A DNA stretch of 64,000 nt from DATAEY01 sp045805565 (GCA_045805565.1 JBJMKZ010000020.1:1-64000), one strand, 5' to 3'; shown: positions 54,242 through 62,754, counted from the first letter of the stretch. Notes: generated by a model not told the origin, from the sequence alone. Program-made: numbers and translations.

Positions 54242-55702
54242 TCAGGTCCAGCGCTCGAAGCGAGGCTCGCGCTCGGGCGCCAGGACGGCGTGGTGCAGAT
54301 CCAGGGTGGGGTCGGTCTCGGGGCGGTCGCGGCGCTGATGGGCGCCCCGGCTCTCCTCGCGCGCGAGCGCGCAGGCGGCCACCATCCGGGCGAGCGGGTG
54401 ATCGTCTCGGAGCAGCTGGGCCAGCCCGTTCGCGCTGCGCTCGAGGCCCGCGTGGCGCCATACGGCGGCCCGGGTCTCGGCTGACGGTGGGGTGACGCGC
54501 CGGGCGGCCGGAGGCGGCCCGCCGCGGGGAGCGGGTGGCTCGTCGAGTCCGGCCAGAGCCGCCCGGCGCCCGAACACGAAGCACTCGCTCAGCGAGTTGG
54601 AGGCCAGCCGGTTGGCGCCGTGCAGCCCGGTGCAGGCGCACTCGCCCACCGCGTACAGGCCGGGCACGCTCGAGCGGGCGTCCAGGCCGGTGGCGATGCC
54701 GCCCATCAGGTAGTGGGCGGCGGGAGCCACCGGCACCGACTGCCGGAGCGGATCGATCCGAGCTCGTCGCAGGGTGGCGAACACGTTCGGGAACCGGCCC
54801 GGGTCCACCGCGCGCATGTCGAGCAGGACCGCGCTGGCGCCGCTGGAGCGCAGCCTCGACTCGATGGCGCGGGCGACCTCGTCACGCGGCGCGAGCTCGT
54901 CGACGAACCGCTCGCCATCTGCGTCGTGCAAGGTGGCGCCCTCTCCGCGGATCGCCTCGGTGATCAGGAACCCGTCGGCGCTGTCGTGGCCGGAGCCGAC
55001 GACCGCGGTGGGATGGAACTGCATCAGCTCCAGGTCGGCCAGCGCAGCGCCGGCCGCGTGGGCGGCCAGTAGCCCACCGCCGACCGCTCCGGGAGGGTTG
55101 GTCGTCCGCGCCCACAGCGCCGCCGCGCCCCCGGTCGCCAGCACCGTGGCGCGGGTGGCCACCGCCGGGCCGGCGTCGCAGACCAGTCCGACGCACCGCC
55201 GGTCGGCCGTCCACAGCGCGCTCGCCCGGCGACGCTCGAGCACGGTTATACGTGGGTCTTCGGCAACCAGAGCCGAGAGCTGGCGGGTGATACGCCGTCC
55301 GGTGGCGCTGCCGCCCGCGTGGGCGATCCGGCGCACCGCATGCCCGCCCTCGAGCCCCAGCGCGAGCCGCCCCTCGCGGTCGGCGTCGAAGCGGACGCCC
55401 AGGCGCTCGAGGTCTCGAACCCGGGCGGGTGCCTCCGCGCACAGCACCTCGGCCGCCGACGGACGCGCGGCGCCGCGGCCCGCCGCCAGCGTGTCCTCCA
55501 GGTGGCGCTGGGGCGAGTCGTCGAAGTCGAGCGCCGCCGCCAGCCCGCCCTGCGCCCAGTAGCTGGCCGACTCGGCCAGCGGCGTGGCCGACACCAGCGC
55601 GACCCGCGCGTTCTCGCGCGACGCGCACAGCGCGGTGAACAGCCCGGCGGCGCCGGCCCCCACCACCGCCATCTCGGCCTCGATGATCGGTGAGCGCTCC
55701 AT
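54242..55702 (-). CDS. nadB: L-aspartate oxidase
   Basis: A 486-residue FAD enzyme oxidising aspartate to iminoaspartate, first step of bacterial NAD synthesis. It has the dinucleotide fold VVGAGAAGLFTALCA, SASYWAQGGLAAAL, LMQFHPTAVV, ITEAIRGEGATLHDADGERF, PAAHYLMGGIATG and GLHGANRLASNSLSE, all NadB/SdhA-family blocks. nadA and nadC are not adjacent. It lies next to the repeat-bounded segment, which ends 38 bases past its stop. Confidence 0.93.
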   Translation of the reverse strand: MERSPIIEAEMAVVGAGAAGLFTALCASRENARVALVSATPLAESASYWAQGGLAAALDFDDSPQRHLEDTLAAGRGAARPSAAEVLCAEAPARVRDLERLGVRFDADREGRLALGLEGGHAVRRIAHAGGSATGRRITRQLSALVAEDPRITVLERRRASALWTADRRCVGLVCDAGPAVATRATVLATGGAAALWARTTNPPGAVGGGLLAAHAAGAALADLELMQFHPTAVVGSGHDSADGFLITEAIRGEGATLHDADGERFVDELAPRDEVARAIESRLRSSGASAVLLDMRAVDPGRFPNVFATLRRARIDPLRQSVPVAPAAHYLMGGIATGLDARSSVPGLYAVGECACTGLHGANRLASNSLSECFVFGRRAALAGLDEPPAPRGGPPPAARRVTPPSAETRAAVWRHAGLERSANGLAQLLRDDHPLARMVAACALAREESRGAHQRRDRPETDPTLDLHHAVLAPEREPRFERWT

Positions 55703-55748
55703 GTGCCGGCGGGCGGCCGGGCGGCCGGCCAGGGTCTACGGTACTGCG

Positions 55749-56807
55749 ATGCCGCCGGAGCCCGAAGCCGCGCCCGATCCGGTCGTCTATCTGCGCCACC
55801 CATCCTCGCTGGAGCACGACACCGGGATGCACCCGGAGCGGGCGGACCGGATCCCGGCCGTCGAGGCGGAGCTCGAGCGGCGGGGATGGCCGGGCCTGCG
55901 CCGGGTGGAGGCGCCGGCCGTCGAGCCCGAGGCGCTGCGCGCAGTCCACCCGGACGAGTACGTCAGCTGGATCGAGGAGCTCTCCGAGCGCGGCGGCGGG
56001 GCGATCGACCCCGACACCGTGACCAGCCCCGGCTCCTACCAGGCCGCCCTCCACGCGGCCGGAGGCGCGATGAGGATGGTCGACCTCCTGCTGGCCGACG
56101 GCGCCACGCGCGCGGCCTTCTGCGGGCTGCGACCGCCTGGCCACCACGCCGAGGCGCGGCGCGCGATGGGCTTCTGCCTGTTCAACAACATCGCGGTGGC
56201 GGCCCGGCGGGCGCGCGATGCGCACGGCTGCGCCCGCGTGTTGATCCTGGACTGGGATGTCCACCACGGGAACGGGACCAGTGACATCTTCTGGCCCGAC
56301 GACGACGTGCTCTACGTCTCGATCCACCAGTGGCCGCTGTACCCCGGGACGGGCGGGCCCGACGAGGCCGGCGACGCAGCTGGCCTGGGTTACACGATCA
56401 ACCTCCCGGTTCCGCCCGGCTCCGGCGACGAGACCTTCGTCTCGCTGGTCGAGCATGTGGTGCTCCCGCTGGCGCGCGAGTACCGCCCGCAGCTGGTACT
56501 GGTCTCGGCCGGCTACGACGCCCATCGACAGGATCCGCTGGCCGACTGTGCGGTGTCCGAACAAGGCTACGCCGCGATGACCGCCGCGCTGCGGCGCGAG
56601 TGCTCGGCGCTCGGCGACGTCCCGTTGGGGCTGGTGCTCGAGGGGGGCTACGCCCTGGGCGCGCTGGCGCGCTCGGTGGCCGCCACCCTGGAGGCCCTGG
56701 TCGCGACGCCGCCGCCGGCGGCGTCGCCCGAGGTCAGCCCCCTGGTGCGCGAGGCGGCCAGCCGGGCGGCGCGCTTCTGGCCGGGGCTCGTCCCAGCGGC
56801 GGGATGA
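55749..56807 (+). CDS. Histone deacetylase-family amidohydrolase (AcuC/class II-like)
   Basis: 352 residues of the zinc arginase/deacetylase fold. RPPGHHAEARRAMGFCLFNN holds the catalytic His pair; LILDWDVHHGNGT supplies the zinc Asp and His; VLVSAGYDAHRQDPL gives the second zinc Asp; LEGGYALGAL closes the site. Bacterial members deacetylate acetyl-lysine (as AcuC on acetyl-CoA synthetase), acetylpolyamines or other amides. The ATG is 6 bases after a TACGGT box, leaderless-like. Substrate unknown. Confidence 0.92.
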   Translation: MPPEPEAAPDPVVYLRHPSSLEHDTGMHPERADRIPAVEAELERRGWPGLRRVEAPAVEPEALRAVHPDEYVSWIEELSERGGGAIDPDTVTSPGSYQAALHAAGGAMRMVDLLLADGATRAAFCGLRPPGHHAEARRAMGFCLFNNIAVAARRARDAHGCARVLILDWDVHHGNGTSDIFWPDDDVLYVSIHQWPLYPGTGGPDEAGDAAGLGYTINLPVPPGSGDETFVSLVEHVVLPLAREYRPQLVLVSAGYDAHRQDPLADCAVSEQGYAAMTAALRRECSALGDVPLGLVLEGGYALGALARSVAATLEALVATPPPAASPEVSPLVREAASRAARFWPGLVPAAG

Positions 56808-56963
56808 TCGGATGCCGAGGCGGCGCCACAGGTTCGCGACCGTTGGGGACCTGCCACTGCGCAGCTTTGGCGCGGTTGCCCGCTGGCGCGGTTGACGCCG
56901 CGTCCGGAGACTCGCTCGTCGGCCCCGCATCGGGGCCGCCGAGTCCCCGACTTTGGAGGTTGC
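56808..56963 (+). promoter_or_regulatory. Pilin upstream region with long hairpin
   Basis: A 156-base gap before the pilin. GACTCG...GGCCCCGCATCGGGGCC...CGAGTC (about 56909-56946) can fold into a long two-part hairpin, followed by GGAGG at 56955-56959, the pilin ribosome-binding site. I do not recognise a known riboswitch. Confidence 0.4.
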
Positions 56964-57173
56964 ATGGCTTACCGTCTGATGGGTCGGCTGCACGCCGCCG
57001 CCTGCCGGCCGATGGCCGGCCAAGGCACCGTCGAATACGTCGCGCTGATCCTGCTCGTGGCGATCGTCCTCACTGGGGTCGTCGCCGCCACCCGCAAGAC
57101 CAGCATCGGCGGAGGCGAGATCGGCGAGACGATCGTCGCCAAGCTCAAGGCGGCCCTGGAGAGCGTGAAGTGA
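56964..57173 (+). CDS. Flp/Fap-type pilin (tight adherence major pilin)
   Basis: 69 residues. The prepilin site is G19|QGTVEY: cleavage after Gly19 puts Glu at +5 and Tyr at +6 as in Flp pilins, followed by the hydrophobic assembly helix YVALILLVAIVLTGVVAA. GGAGG lies 5 bases before the ATG. No tad secretion genes, prepilin peptidase or pseudopilins occur in the window, so this is an orphan copy or the tad locus is elsewhere. Confidence 0.85.
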   Translation: MAYRLMGRLHAAACRPMAGQGTVEYVALILLVAIVLTGVVAATRKTSIGGGEIGETIVAKLKAALESVK

Positions 57174-57200
57174 CCTGACCCGCTGTCGAGGCGGGTCAGG
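57174..57200 (+). terminator. Hairpin terminator after the pilin
   Basis: CCTGACCCGC-TGTCGAG-GCGGGTCAGG, a perfect 10-base stem with a 7-base loop starting immediately after the pilin stop codon. It lacks a T-run. It isolates the pilin from the murI operon. Confidence 0.65.
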
Positions 57201-57230
57201 GCCGGGGAGCGGGCGCGCCGGTCTGAGAAC

Positions 57231-58085
57231 ATGCGGCGCGTGCCGGCCGCGCCCTCTCCCTCCAGTCCGATCGCCGTCTTCGACTCAGGCGTCGGCGGAC
57301 TGACCGTACTCCACGAGCTGCTGGTCTCGTTGCCGCACGAGGACTTCGTCTACCTCGGCGATACGGCGCGGTTCCCCTACGGCAGGCGCAGCCCGGTGGA
57401 GCTGCGTCGCTTCGCGATCGAGATCGCCGAGCTGCTGCTGGCGGGCGGCGCCAAGCTGCTCGTGGTCGCCTGCAACGCGGCCACCTCCACCGCTCTTGTG
57501 GCGCTGGAGGAGTTCGTGGCGCGAAGCGAGCAGCCGGTCGACGTCGTCGGGGTGGTCATCCCCGAGTCCCAGCAGGCGGTCGAGACAACCCACAACGGCC
57601 GGATCGGCCTGCTGGCGACGCCGACCACGGTGGCGAGTGGCGCGTATGTCCGCGCGGTGACGGCGGCCGATCCCCATGTCGAGCTGGTGAGCGTCGCCTG
57701 TCCCGACCTGGCCCCGGCGATCCAGACCGGCCTGCTGTTCGACCAGGGGATGGTCGACGTGGTTCGCTCCTACTGCGAGCCACTCCGGGCCGCCGGCGTG
57801 GACACCGTGATCCTCGGCTGCACCCACTACCCGCTGGTTGCCCCGATGCTCCAGCGCACGCTGGGGCGGGGCGTCGAGCTGGTCAGCTCCGGGGCGGCGA
57901 TGGCGCGCCGGGTCGAGCACGCCCTGGCGGTACGCGGGCTCGACAGCCCGCGCACGGGGGAGGGTGATTACCGCTTTCTCTGCACCGGGGACGTCGAAGC
58001 CTTCCGAGCGCTGGGAGCCCGCTTCCTGCAGATGCCGCTCGGGGAGGTGGTGCACGTCGATCTGGCAGCCGAGGTGGCTGCGTGA
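57231..58085 (+). CDS. murI: Glutamate racemase
   Basis: 284 residues, supplying D-glutamate for peptidoglycan. The acid/base cysteines are Cys81 in VVACNAATS and Cys197 in LGCTHYPL; the N-terminal FDSGVGGLTVLHEL and YLGDTARFPYG blocks are conserved. First gene of the murI-rph-rdgB-CDF operon; its stop overlaps rph in GTGA, a common actinobacterial order. Confidence 0.96.
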   Translation: MRRVPAAPSPSSPIAVFDSGVGGLTVLHELLVSLPHEDFVYLGDTARFPYGRRSPVELRRFAIEIAELLLAGGAKLLVVACNAATSTALVALEEFVARSEQPVDVVGVVIPESQQAVETTHNGRIGLLATPTTVASGAYVRAVTAADPHVELVSVACPDLAPAIQTGLLFDQGMVDVVRSYCEPLRAAGVDTVILGCTHYPLVAPMLQRTLGRGVELVSSGAAMARRVEHALAVRGLDSPRTGEGDYRFLCTGDVEAFRALGARFLQMPLGEVVHVDLAAEVAA

Positions 58086-58816
58086 CCCGCGAGCGCGCCG
58101 GCGGGCGGGCGGTCGACGAGCTGCGGCCGCTCACGATCGAGCCGGGGTTCGTGCGCACCGCGACCGGCTCGGCGCTGATCTCGGCCGGTGAGACCCGGGT
58201 CATCTGCACCGCCTCGGTGCAAGCCGGCGTCCCGCGCTGGCTGGTCGGCCAGCAGCGCGGATGGGTCACCGCCGAGTACGGGATGCTCCCGGCCTCCACC
58301 GGCGAGCGCCGGCAGCGCGACGTGAGCCGGGGGCGTGCCGACGGGCGGACTGTCGAGATCCAGCGCCTGATCGGGCGCTCCCTGCGCGGGATCGTCGACT
58401 TCGCCACCCTGGGTGAGCGGACCCTCTACGTGGACTGCGACGTGCTGCAGGCCGACGGCGGTACCCGCTGCGCGGCGATCACCGGCGGACAGGTGGCGCT
58501 GGGGCTTGCCTGCGCGCGGCTGGTGGCCGAGGGAACCCTCGAGCGCTCGCCGGTCACCGGGTCGGTGGCGGCGGTCTCATGCGGGATCGTCGACGGCGAG
58601 CCGCTGCTCGACCTCGACTACCACGAGGACTCCGCGGCCGAGGTGGACGCCAACGTGGTGATGACGGGCGACGGCGGGCTGGTCGAGGTACAGGCGACGG
58701 CCGAGCGCACCCCGCTCTCGCGCGCCCACCTCGACGAGCTGCTCGCACTCGCCGGCCGGGGGATCCCGACGCTCCGCGAGGCCCAGCAGCGCGCGTTGGG
58801 CGACGCCGCTCGGTGA
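58082..58816 (+). CDS. rph: Ribonuclease PH
   Basis: 244 residues. A phosphorolytic 3' exonuclease trimming tRNA. The N-terminal RPLTIEPGFVRTATGSALIS and WVTAEYGMLPAST blocks, and RTLYVDCDVLQADGGTRCAAITGG, are diagnostic. Start GTG 58082 and stop overlap neighbours on both sides, so translation is coupled with murI and rdgB. Confidence 0.96.
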   Translation: MTRERAGGRAVDELRPLTIEPGFVRTATGSALISAGETRVICTASVQAGVPRWLVGQQRGWVTAEYGMLPASTGERRQRDVSRGRADGRTVEIQRLIGRSLRGIVDFATLGERTLYVDCDVLQADGGTRCAAITGGQVALGLACARLVAEGTLERSPVTGSVAAVSCGIVDGEPLLDLDYHEDSAAEVDANVVMTGDGGLVEVQATAERTPLSRAHLDELLALAGRGIPTLREAQQRALGDAAR

Positions 58817-59382
58817 GGCTCGTGCTCGCCACCGGCAATCCCCACAAGCGACGCGAGTTCGCCCGGCTGCTGCCGGCGCACGAGGTGGTGGCTCTGCCGG
58901 AGGCGGTATCGCTGCCCCCGGAGACCGGTCGCTCGTTCTCCGACAACGCGCTGGCCAAGGCACGCGCGGTCGCCATCGCCACCGGCCAACCGGCGATCGC
59001 CGACGACTCGGGGATCGAGGCGGCCGCTCTGGGGGGCGCCCCGGGGATCTACTCCGCCCGCTTCGCGGGCGAGGGCGCCGACGACGCCGTGAACCTGGCC
59101 AAGCTTCGGCGGTTGGCGCCGCCGGGGAGCCCGCTCATCTACGTGTGCGCGCTCGCCTACGCGGACACGGGACCGCGGGGGGAGCGCCTGTTCGAGGGCC
59201 GCTGCGCCGGAGCGATGGCGGCCGAGGCGCGCGGTGAGCGAGGCTTCGGCTACGACCCGGTGTTCGTGCCCGACGATCGGCAGGACGGACGGACGATGGC
59301 CGAGCTCAGCGACGCCGAGAAGGACGCGATTAGCCACCGCGGACGGGCGGCGCGGCAGCTGCTGGCATGGCTGCGCGGCTGA
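58813..59382 (+). CDS. rdgB: Non-canonical purine NTP pyrophosphatase (RdgB/HAM1)
   Basis: 189 residues that remove dITP, XTP and ITP from nucleotide pools. LATGNPHKRREF is the phosphate-binding loop, SFSDNALAKARA and AIADDSGIEAAALGGAPGIYSARF the active-site blocks, GFGYDPVFVP and SHRGRA the C-terminal signatures. Start GTG 58813 overlaps the rph stop. Confidence 0.96.
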   Translation: MRLVLATGNPHKRREFARLLPAHEVVALPEAVSLPPETGRSFSDNALAKARAVAIATGQPAIADDSGIEAAALGGAPGIYSARFAGEGADDAVNLAKLRRLAPPGSPLIYVCALAYADTGPRGERLFEGRCAGAMAAEARGERGFGYDPVFVPDDRQDGRTMAELSDAEKDAISHRGRAARQLLAWLRG

Positions 59383-60317
59383 GGCGACCGGGGTCGGTGA
59401 TCTCGGAGGCGGCCATGCCCGGACGTACCCCGGCGGCCGGGCTGTCGGTGATCTCCAACACCGTGCTGATCCTGCTCAAGTTCTTCGCCGGGTCGGTAAC
59501 CGGATCGGTGGCGATCCTCACCGAGGCGCTGCACTCGTCGATCGATCTCATCGCCTCGGTGGTGGCGTTCTTCTCGGTGCGCAAGGCCGAGGAACCCGCG
59601 GACGAGGACCACCGTTACGGCCACGAGAAGATCGAGAACGTCGCCGCCGGGATCGAGGGAATGCTGATCCTGGTCGGGTCGGGCGTGATCGTGATCGAGT
59701 CGATCCGCCGGCTGGTGGAGGGCGCTGCGGTCGAGCGGCTCGGCTTCGGGATAGGCGTCATCGCGCTTTCGGTGGTGGCCAACCTCGCGGTGTCGAGCTT
59801 CGTCGGGCGCCGGGCCCAGATCACCGGCTCCGCCGCTCTGGAGGGCGATGCGGTCCACCTCCGGACCGATGCGCTGACCTCGGCCGGCGTCCTGGCGGGG
59901 CTGGTGGCGGTGGAAGTGACGGGAGCGCGCTGGCTGGACCCCGCGGTCGCCCTGGCGGTCGCCGCGGCCATCGTGTGGTCGGGGCTGCGGATCCTGTTTC
60001 GCTCGGCGCGCGTCCTGGTCGACGAGGCGCTGCCCGAGTCCGAGCTCGAGGCGATCGCCGACACCGTCCGGTCCTTCGGTTCCCGGGGCGTGGCAGGGTT
60101 CCACCAGCTGCGCACCCGCCGCGCCGGGGCGAGCCGCCACGTCGACCTGCACGTCCAATTCCGCTCTGGTACGACGCTCGAGGATGCTCATCAGATCGCG
60201 TCGGAGCTCAAGGACGCGATCGGCGAGCGCCTCGGGGGCGCCGACGTGCTGATCCACCTCGAGCCCGAGGACCGCGTCCGCCCCGGCACAGAGATAAAAC
60301 CGAACTCCGAAACCTGA
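59367..60317 (+). CDS. Cation diffusion facilitator family transporter
   Basis: 316 residues. Six membrane helices carry the zinc-site motifs: AILTEALHSSIDLIAS (HSxxD) in helix 2 and VHLRTDALTSAGVL (HxxxD-like) in helix 5, with HRYGHEKIENVAA between. A cytosolic C-terminal domain (HVDLHVQF...HLEPED) follows. CDF proteins expel Zn, Fe, Mn or Co by proton antiport. It overlaps the 3' end of rdgB by 16 bases. Confidence 0.93.
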   Translation: MAARLRRPGSVISEAAMPGRTPAAGLSVISNTVLILLKFFAGSVTGSVAILTEALHSSIDLIASVVAFFSVRKAEEPADEDHRYGHEKIENVAAGIEGMLILVGSGVIVIESIRRLVEGAAVERLGFGIGVIALSVVANLAVSSFVGRRAQITGSAALEGDAVHLRTDALTSAGVLAGLVAVEVTGARWLDPAVALAVAAAIVWSGLRILFRSARVLVDEALPESELEAIADTVRSFGSRGVAGFHQLRTRRAGASRHVDLHVQFRSGTTLEDAHQIASELKDAIGERLGGADVLIHLEPEDRVRPGTEIKPNSET

Positions 60318-60410
60318 GCCAACGCCCGGTCGCCAACTCGTACCGCGAAGCGGTACTGACTGCCCCGGCGCAGCCACCGGTCTCCATGCATCCCAAAGGC
60401 GATTGAAGGT

Positions 60411-60566
60411 GCTGCGACGGGGCCACCCCCATCCGATTTCAGCCAAGGGCATGCGGCTGCGACGGGGCCACCCCCATCCGATTTCAGCCAACCGATGCAA
60501 CCGGCTGCGACGGGGCCACCCTCATCCGGCTCGACGGAACCACCCGCATCCGCCGTCAGCCAGCCA
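60411..60566. repeat. Minisatellite-like tandem repeat (two perfect, two degenerate units)
   Basis: A 36-base unit beginning GCTGCGACGGGGCCACCCCC occurs perfectly at 60411-60446 and 60456-60491, then partly at 60504-60528 and more diverged at 60529-60566. Starts are 45 and 48 bases apart, multiples of three. Spacers of 9 and 12 bases differ. It fills the 310-base gap between the CDF gene and the next gene. No gene is evident there. Confidence 0.7.
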
Positions 60567-60627
60567 ATCGCAGATCGCGCCACCCGCCGCGCCCCAGCAG
60601 ACCTCATGGCCCCGCCCCCGCCCCCGC

Positions 60628-60768
60628 TCAGCGCAGGTTGATCGCCGCCGACAGCGCCACCACGAACACGGTCGCGCCGTACCCGTCATATCCGAAGATG
60701 AGGAGCAGGGCGGCGGCGATCACGCACACGATCACGGTGGTCAGCCAGGCGAGCTTGCCAAACGGCAC
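60628..60768 (-). CDS. Small membrane protein, 46 aa
   Basis: From GTG 60768 to TGA 60628. Two hydrophobic helices (LAWLTTVIVCVIAAALLLIFG and ATVFVVALSAAINL) joined by YDGYG, with a basic N-terminus (MPFGK). The hydrophobic pattern and Asp-Gly turn look like genuine small actinobacterial membrane proteins. It is divergent from the roadblock-like gene. No clear ribosome-binding site, so existence is moderately likely. Confidence 0.5.
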   Translation of the reverse strand: MPFGKLAWLTTVIVCVIAAALLLIFGYDGYGATVFVVALSAAINLR

Positions 60769-60792
60769 GGTTGCGTATTCTCGGTCACCGAG

Positions 60793-61104
60793 ATGACGGG
60801 CGCTCTTTCGCCCGAGCAGGCGCTGGAGCGTTTGCTCGAGATGTCGGCGGACATCCGCCGGGGCGTCGTCCTCGATGACCGCGGCCGTCACCTGGCGGGG
60901 AGCCGGGCCCTGGCCGGTCCGGCGGGCGAGCTGCTGGACGCCGTCGAGGCTCCGGAGATCGAGGTTGGAACCGGGCGGGGAGCCGTGTTCGCCGTGCGCT
61001 CGGGCGGAGCCTCGATCGTGGTGGTGACGCAGCGGTCGACCCTGCCAGCCCTCATGCTCTACGACCTTCGCGTGGTGCTGGGCGAGATGGAGGTGCGCTC
61101 CTGA
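60793..61104 (+). CDS. Roadblock/LC7-like domain protein
   Basis: 103 residues from ATG 60793. ALSPEQALERLLEMSADIRRG then VVLDDRGRHLAGSRALAGPA and RGAVFAVRSGGASIVVVTQ look like the alpha-beta-beta order of Roadblock/LC7 (MglB/profilin-like) domains, which regulate small GTPases. Identification is by fold pattern only. A TATTCT box (60776-60781) ends 11 bases before the ATG. No MglA-like GTPase is nearby. Confidence 0.55.
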   Translation: MTGALSPEQALERLLEMSADIRRGVVLDDRGRHLAGSRALAGPAGELLDAVEAPEIEVGTGRGAVFAVRSGGASIVVVTQRSTLPALMLYDLRVVLGEMEVRS

Positions 61105-61127
61105 GGCCCCGGGGCCGGATCGACTCG

Positions 61128-61328
61128 GTGACCGCCGCGGTCGGTGAGGCCGCGGTCGCCCTCCGCCGGCGCCGGGAGGGCCGCCGACCCTATGCCAAGG
61201 TCTACGACGAAGACGGGGCGGCGCAGGTGCTGGCGCCCGACTCCCCCTCGGCGCGAGCGCTGATCGCCGCCGGCGAGGCGCTGGTCGACGCGGTCGACGC
61301 CGCCCAAGATCAAGATGCCGGCCGATGA
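61128..61328 (+). CDS. Small conserved protein of unknown function
   Basis: 66 residues from GTG 61128 (MTAAVGEAAVALRRRREGRRPYAKVYDEDG...). A CTG at 61101, forming CTGA with the previous stop, would give 75 residues and would fit the coupled-overlap style of this genome. The segment YAKVYDEDGAAQVLAPDSPSA is unlike any family I know. Probably co-transcribed with the roadblock-like gene. Confidence 0.5.
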   Translation: MTAAVGEAAVALRRRREGRRPYAKVYDEDGAAQVLAPDSPSARALIAAGEALVDAVDAAQDQDAGR

Positions 61329-61427
61329 AAACCCGCAAACTGCGGTGAATCGAGCCAGGCCGCCAACGCATGGCTGCGCCGCGCGTTGCTAGCTTCGGGC
61401 GCTCGCAGAGCGAAGGGAGGACCCACG

Positions 61428-61703
61428 GTGACGAAGTCCGAGTTCGTCGATCGCGTCGCGTCGAAGCAACGGCTCTCGAAGAAAGACGCCGAAGCCGCGG
61501 TGGACGCGGTCATCGACGGAATCCAGGACGCGCTGGCCCAAGGCGACGAGGTCAGCCTGACCGGCTTCGGGAAGTTCCACGTCGCCGAGCGCGGGGCGCG
61601 CGAGGGCAAGCATCCCCGCACCGGCGAGGCGATCCATATCGCCGCTTCCCAGGTGCCGCGCTTCACCGCAGGCGCGAAGCTCAAGCAGGCCGTCAGGGCC
61701 TAG
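61428..61703 (+). CDS. hup: DNA-binding protein HU
   Basis: 91 residues from GTG 61428 (MTKSEFVDRVASKQRLSKKDA) with a strong AAGGGAGG ribosome-binding site at 61413-61420. VSLTGFGKFHVAERGAREGKHPRTGE is the beta-arm region of HU, which bends DNA non-specifically as a nucleoid protein. It lacks the long Lys-rich C-terminal tail of mycobacterial HupB. Confidence 0.96.
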   Translation: MTKSEFVDRVASKQRLSKKDAEAAVDAVIDGIQDALAQGDEVSLTGFGKFHVAERGAREGKHPRTGEAIHIAASQVPRFTAGAKLKQAVRA

Positions 61704-61704
61704 T

Positions 61705-61722
61705 GCCGGCCGGGCGGCCGGC
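61705..61722 (+). terminator. Hairpin after hup
   Basis: GCCGGCC-GGGC-GGCCGGC, a perfect 7-base stem two bases after the hup stop, before pyrF. No T-tract. Confidence 0.5.
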
Positions 61723-61743
61723 TCGCCACGTACAGGCCGCTCC

Positions 61744-62676
61744 ATGAGCTTTGGCGAGCGGCTTGGCTCCAGCGTCCAGGCGCGCCGATCGCAGCTGGTC
61801 TTGGGGCTCGACCCCGACCCCGGCCGGCTCTGGCCCGAGGCGATCGCCGCGGCCCCATCCGATGGCACGCCCGCCGAGCGGACGGCGGCGGCGGTCCTCG
61901 CCCACTGCGCGGCGCTGGTGGAGGCCGCCGGGCCGGCTTGCGTGGCGGCCAAGCTCCAGCTCGCCTGCTTCGAGCGGCTCGGCGCGCCCGGCTGGCGGGC
62001 GCTCACCGAGGTCGTGGAGCTGGTGCGCGCCGCCGGGCTGCTGGTCATCGCCGATGGCAAGCGGGGCGATGTTCCGGTGACGGCGGCCGCCTACGCCCAG
62101 GCGCTCGTCGGATCGGCATCCGGCCCGCTCGGCGACGTGCCGGGGCTGGGGGTCGACGCGTTCACCGCCAACCCGCTTCTCGGGCGGGACGCGCTGGCTC
62201 CCCTGGTGGAGGCGGCGCGGGCGACCGGCGCCGGGACGTTCGTGCTGGTGCGAACGTCCAATCCCGGGGCCGCCGACTTCCAGGACCTCGAGGTCACCGA
62301 CGCCCGCGAGGGCTCTCCCGCGCCGCTGTGGGAGCTGCTCGCCCGGCTGGTCGACCGGCTCGGCGAGGCGGCTCCCGGTCCCGGACTCGCCGACGTCGGC
62401 GCGGTGGTGGGCGCGACCGCAGCCGGGCATCTGGAGCGGATGCGCGAGCTGATGCCGCGAGCCGTCTTCCTGCTTCCGGGTGTCGGGGCGCAGGGCGGGC
62501 GGGTGGCCGACCTGGCACCCGCCTTCGCGCCGGGCCGGGCCGCAGGCCTCGTGGCCGTCTCGCGCGCCATCGCGGACGCCCACGAGGAGAAGGGCGGCGA
62601 TCCGAGGACAGCCGCCCGAGACGCCGCGCGACGACTTGCGGCGGCCACCTGGGAGCGGTCGGGAGCCGCCGCGTGA
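61744..62676 (+). CDS. pyrF: Orotidine 5'-phosphate decarboxylase, type 2
   Basis: 310 residues making UMP. The catalytic DGKRGD (Lys-Asp) motif lies in LLVIADGKRGDVPVTAAAYA; LVLGLDPDPGRLW and VFLLPGVGAQGG complete the site. Length fits the longer type 2 enzyme of actinobacteria. Other pyr genes are not in the window. Confidence 0.94.
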   Translation: MSFGERLGSSVQARRSQLVLGLDPDPGRLWPEAIAAAPSDGTPAERTAAAVLAHCAALVEAAGPACVAAKLQLACFERLGAPGWRALTEVVELVRAAGLLVIADGKRGDVPVTAAAYAQALVGSASGPLGDVPGLGVDAFTANPLLGRDALAPLVEAARATGAGTFVLVRTSNPGAADFQDLEVTDAREGSPAPLWELLARLVDRLGEAAPGPGLADVGAVVGATAAGHLERMRELMPRAVFLLPGVGAQGGRVADLAPAFAPGRAAGLVAVSRAIADAHEEKGGDPRTAARDAARRLAAATWERSGAAA

Positions 62677-62754
62677 CGCGCCGGCGCCGGGCCGCCGGGC
62701 GCTCTGGTTCGGAGCGGATCCGTGCTCCCGGGCGGGCGTATCATCGCCTTCGCG

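Noticed and set aside
56820..56900. Riboswitch-like fragments (GCCACTG, GGTTGCCCGC) before the pilin
   Set aside because: They do not assemble into cobalamin or cyclic-di-GMP riboswitch cores; only the later hairpin is convincing.
60411..60566. Possible CRISPR array
   Set aside because: Only two perfect repeats, spacers of 9 and 12 bases, degenerate further units and no cas genes.
60191..60607. Minus-strand frame across the tandem repeat (repeating WLKSDGGGPVAA)
   Set aside because: It runs into the CDF gene on the opposite strand, has no ribosome-binding site and no family character outside the repeat.
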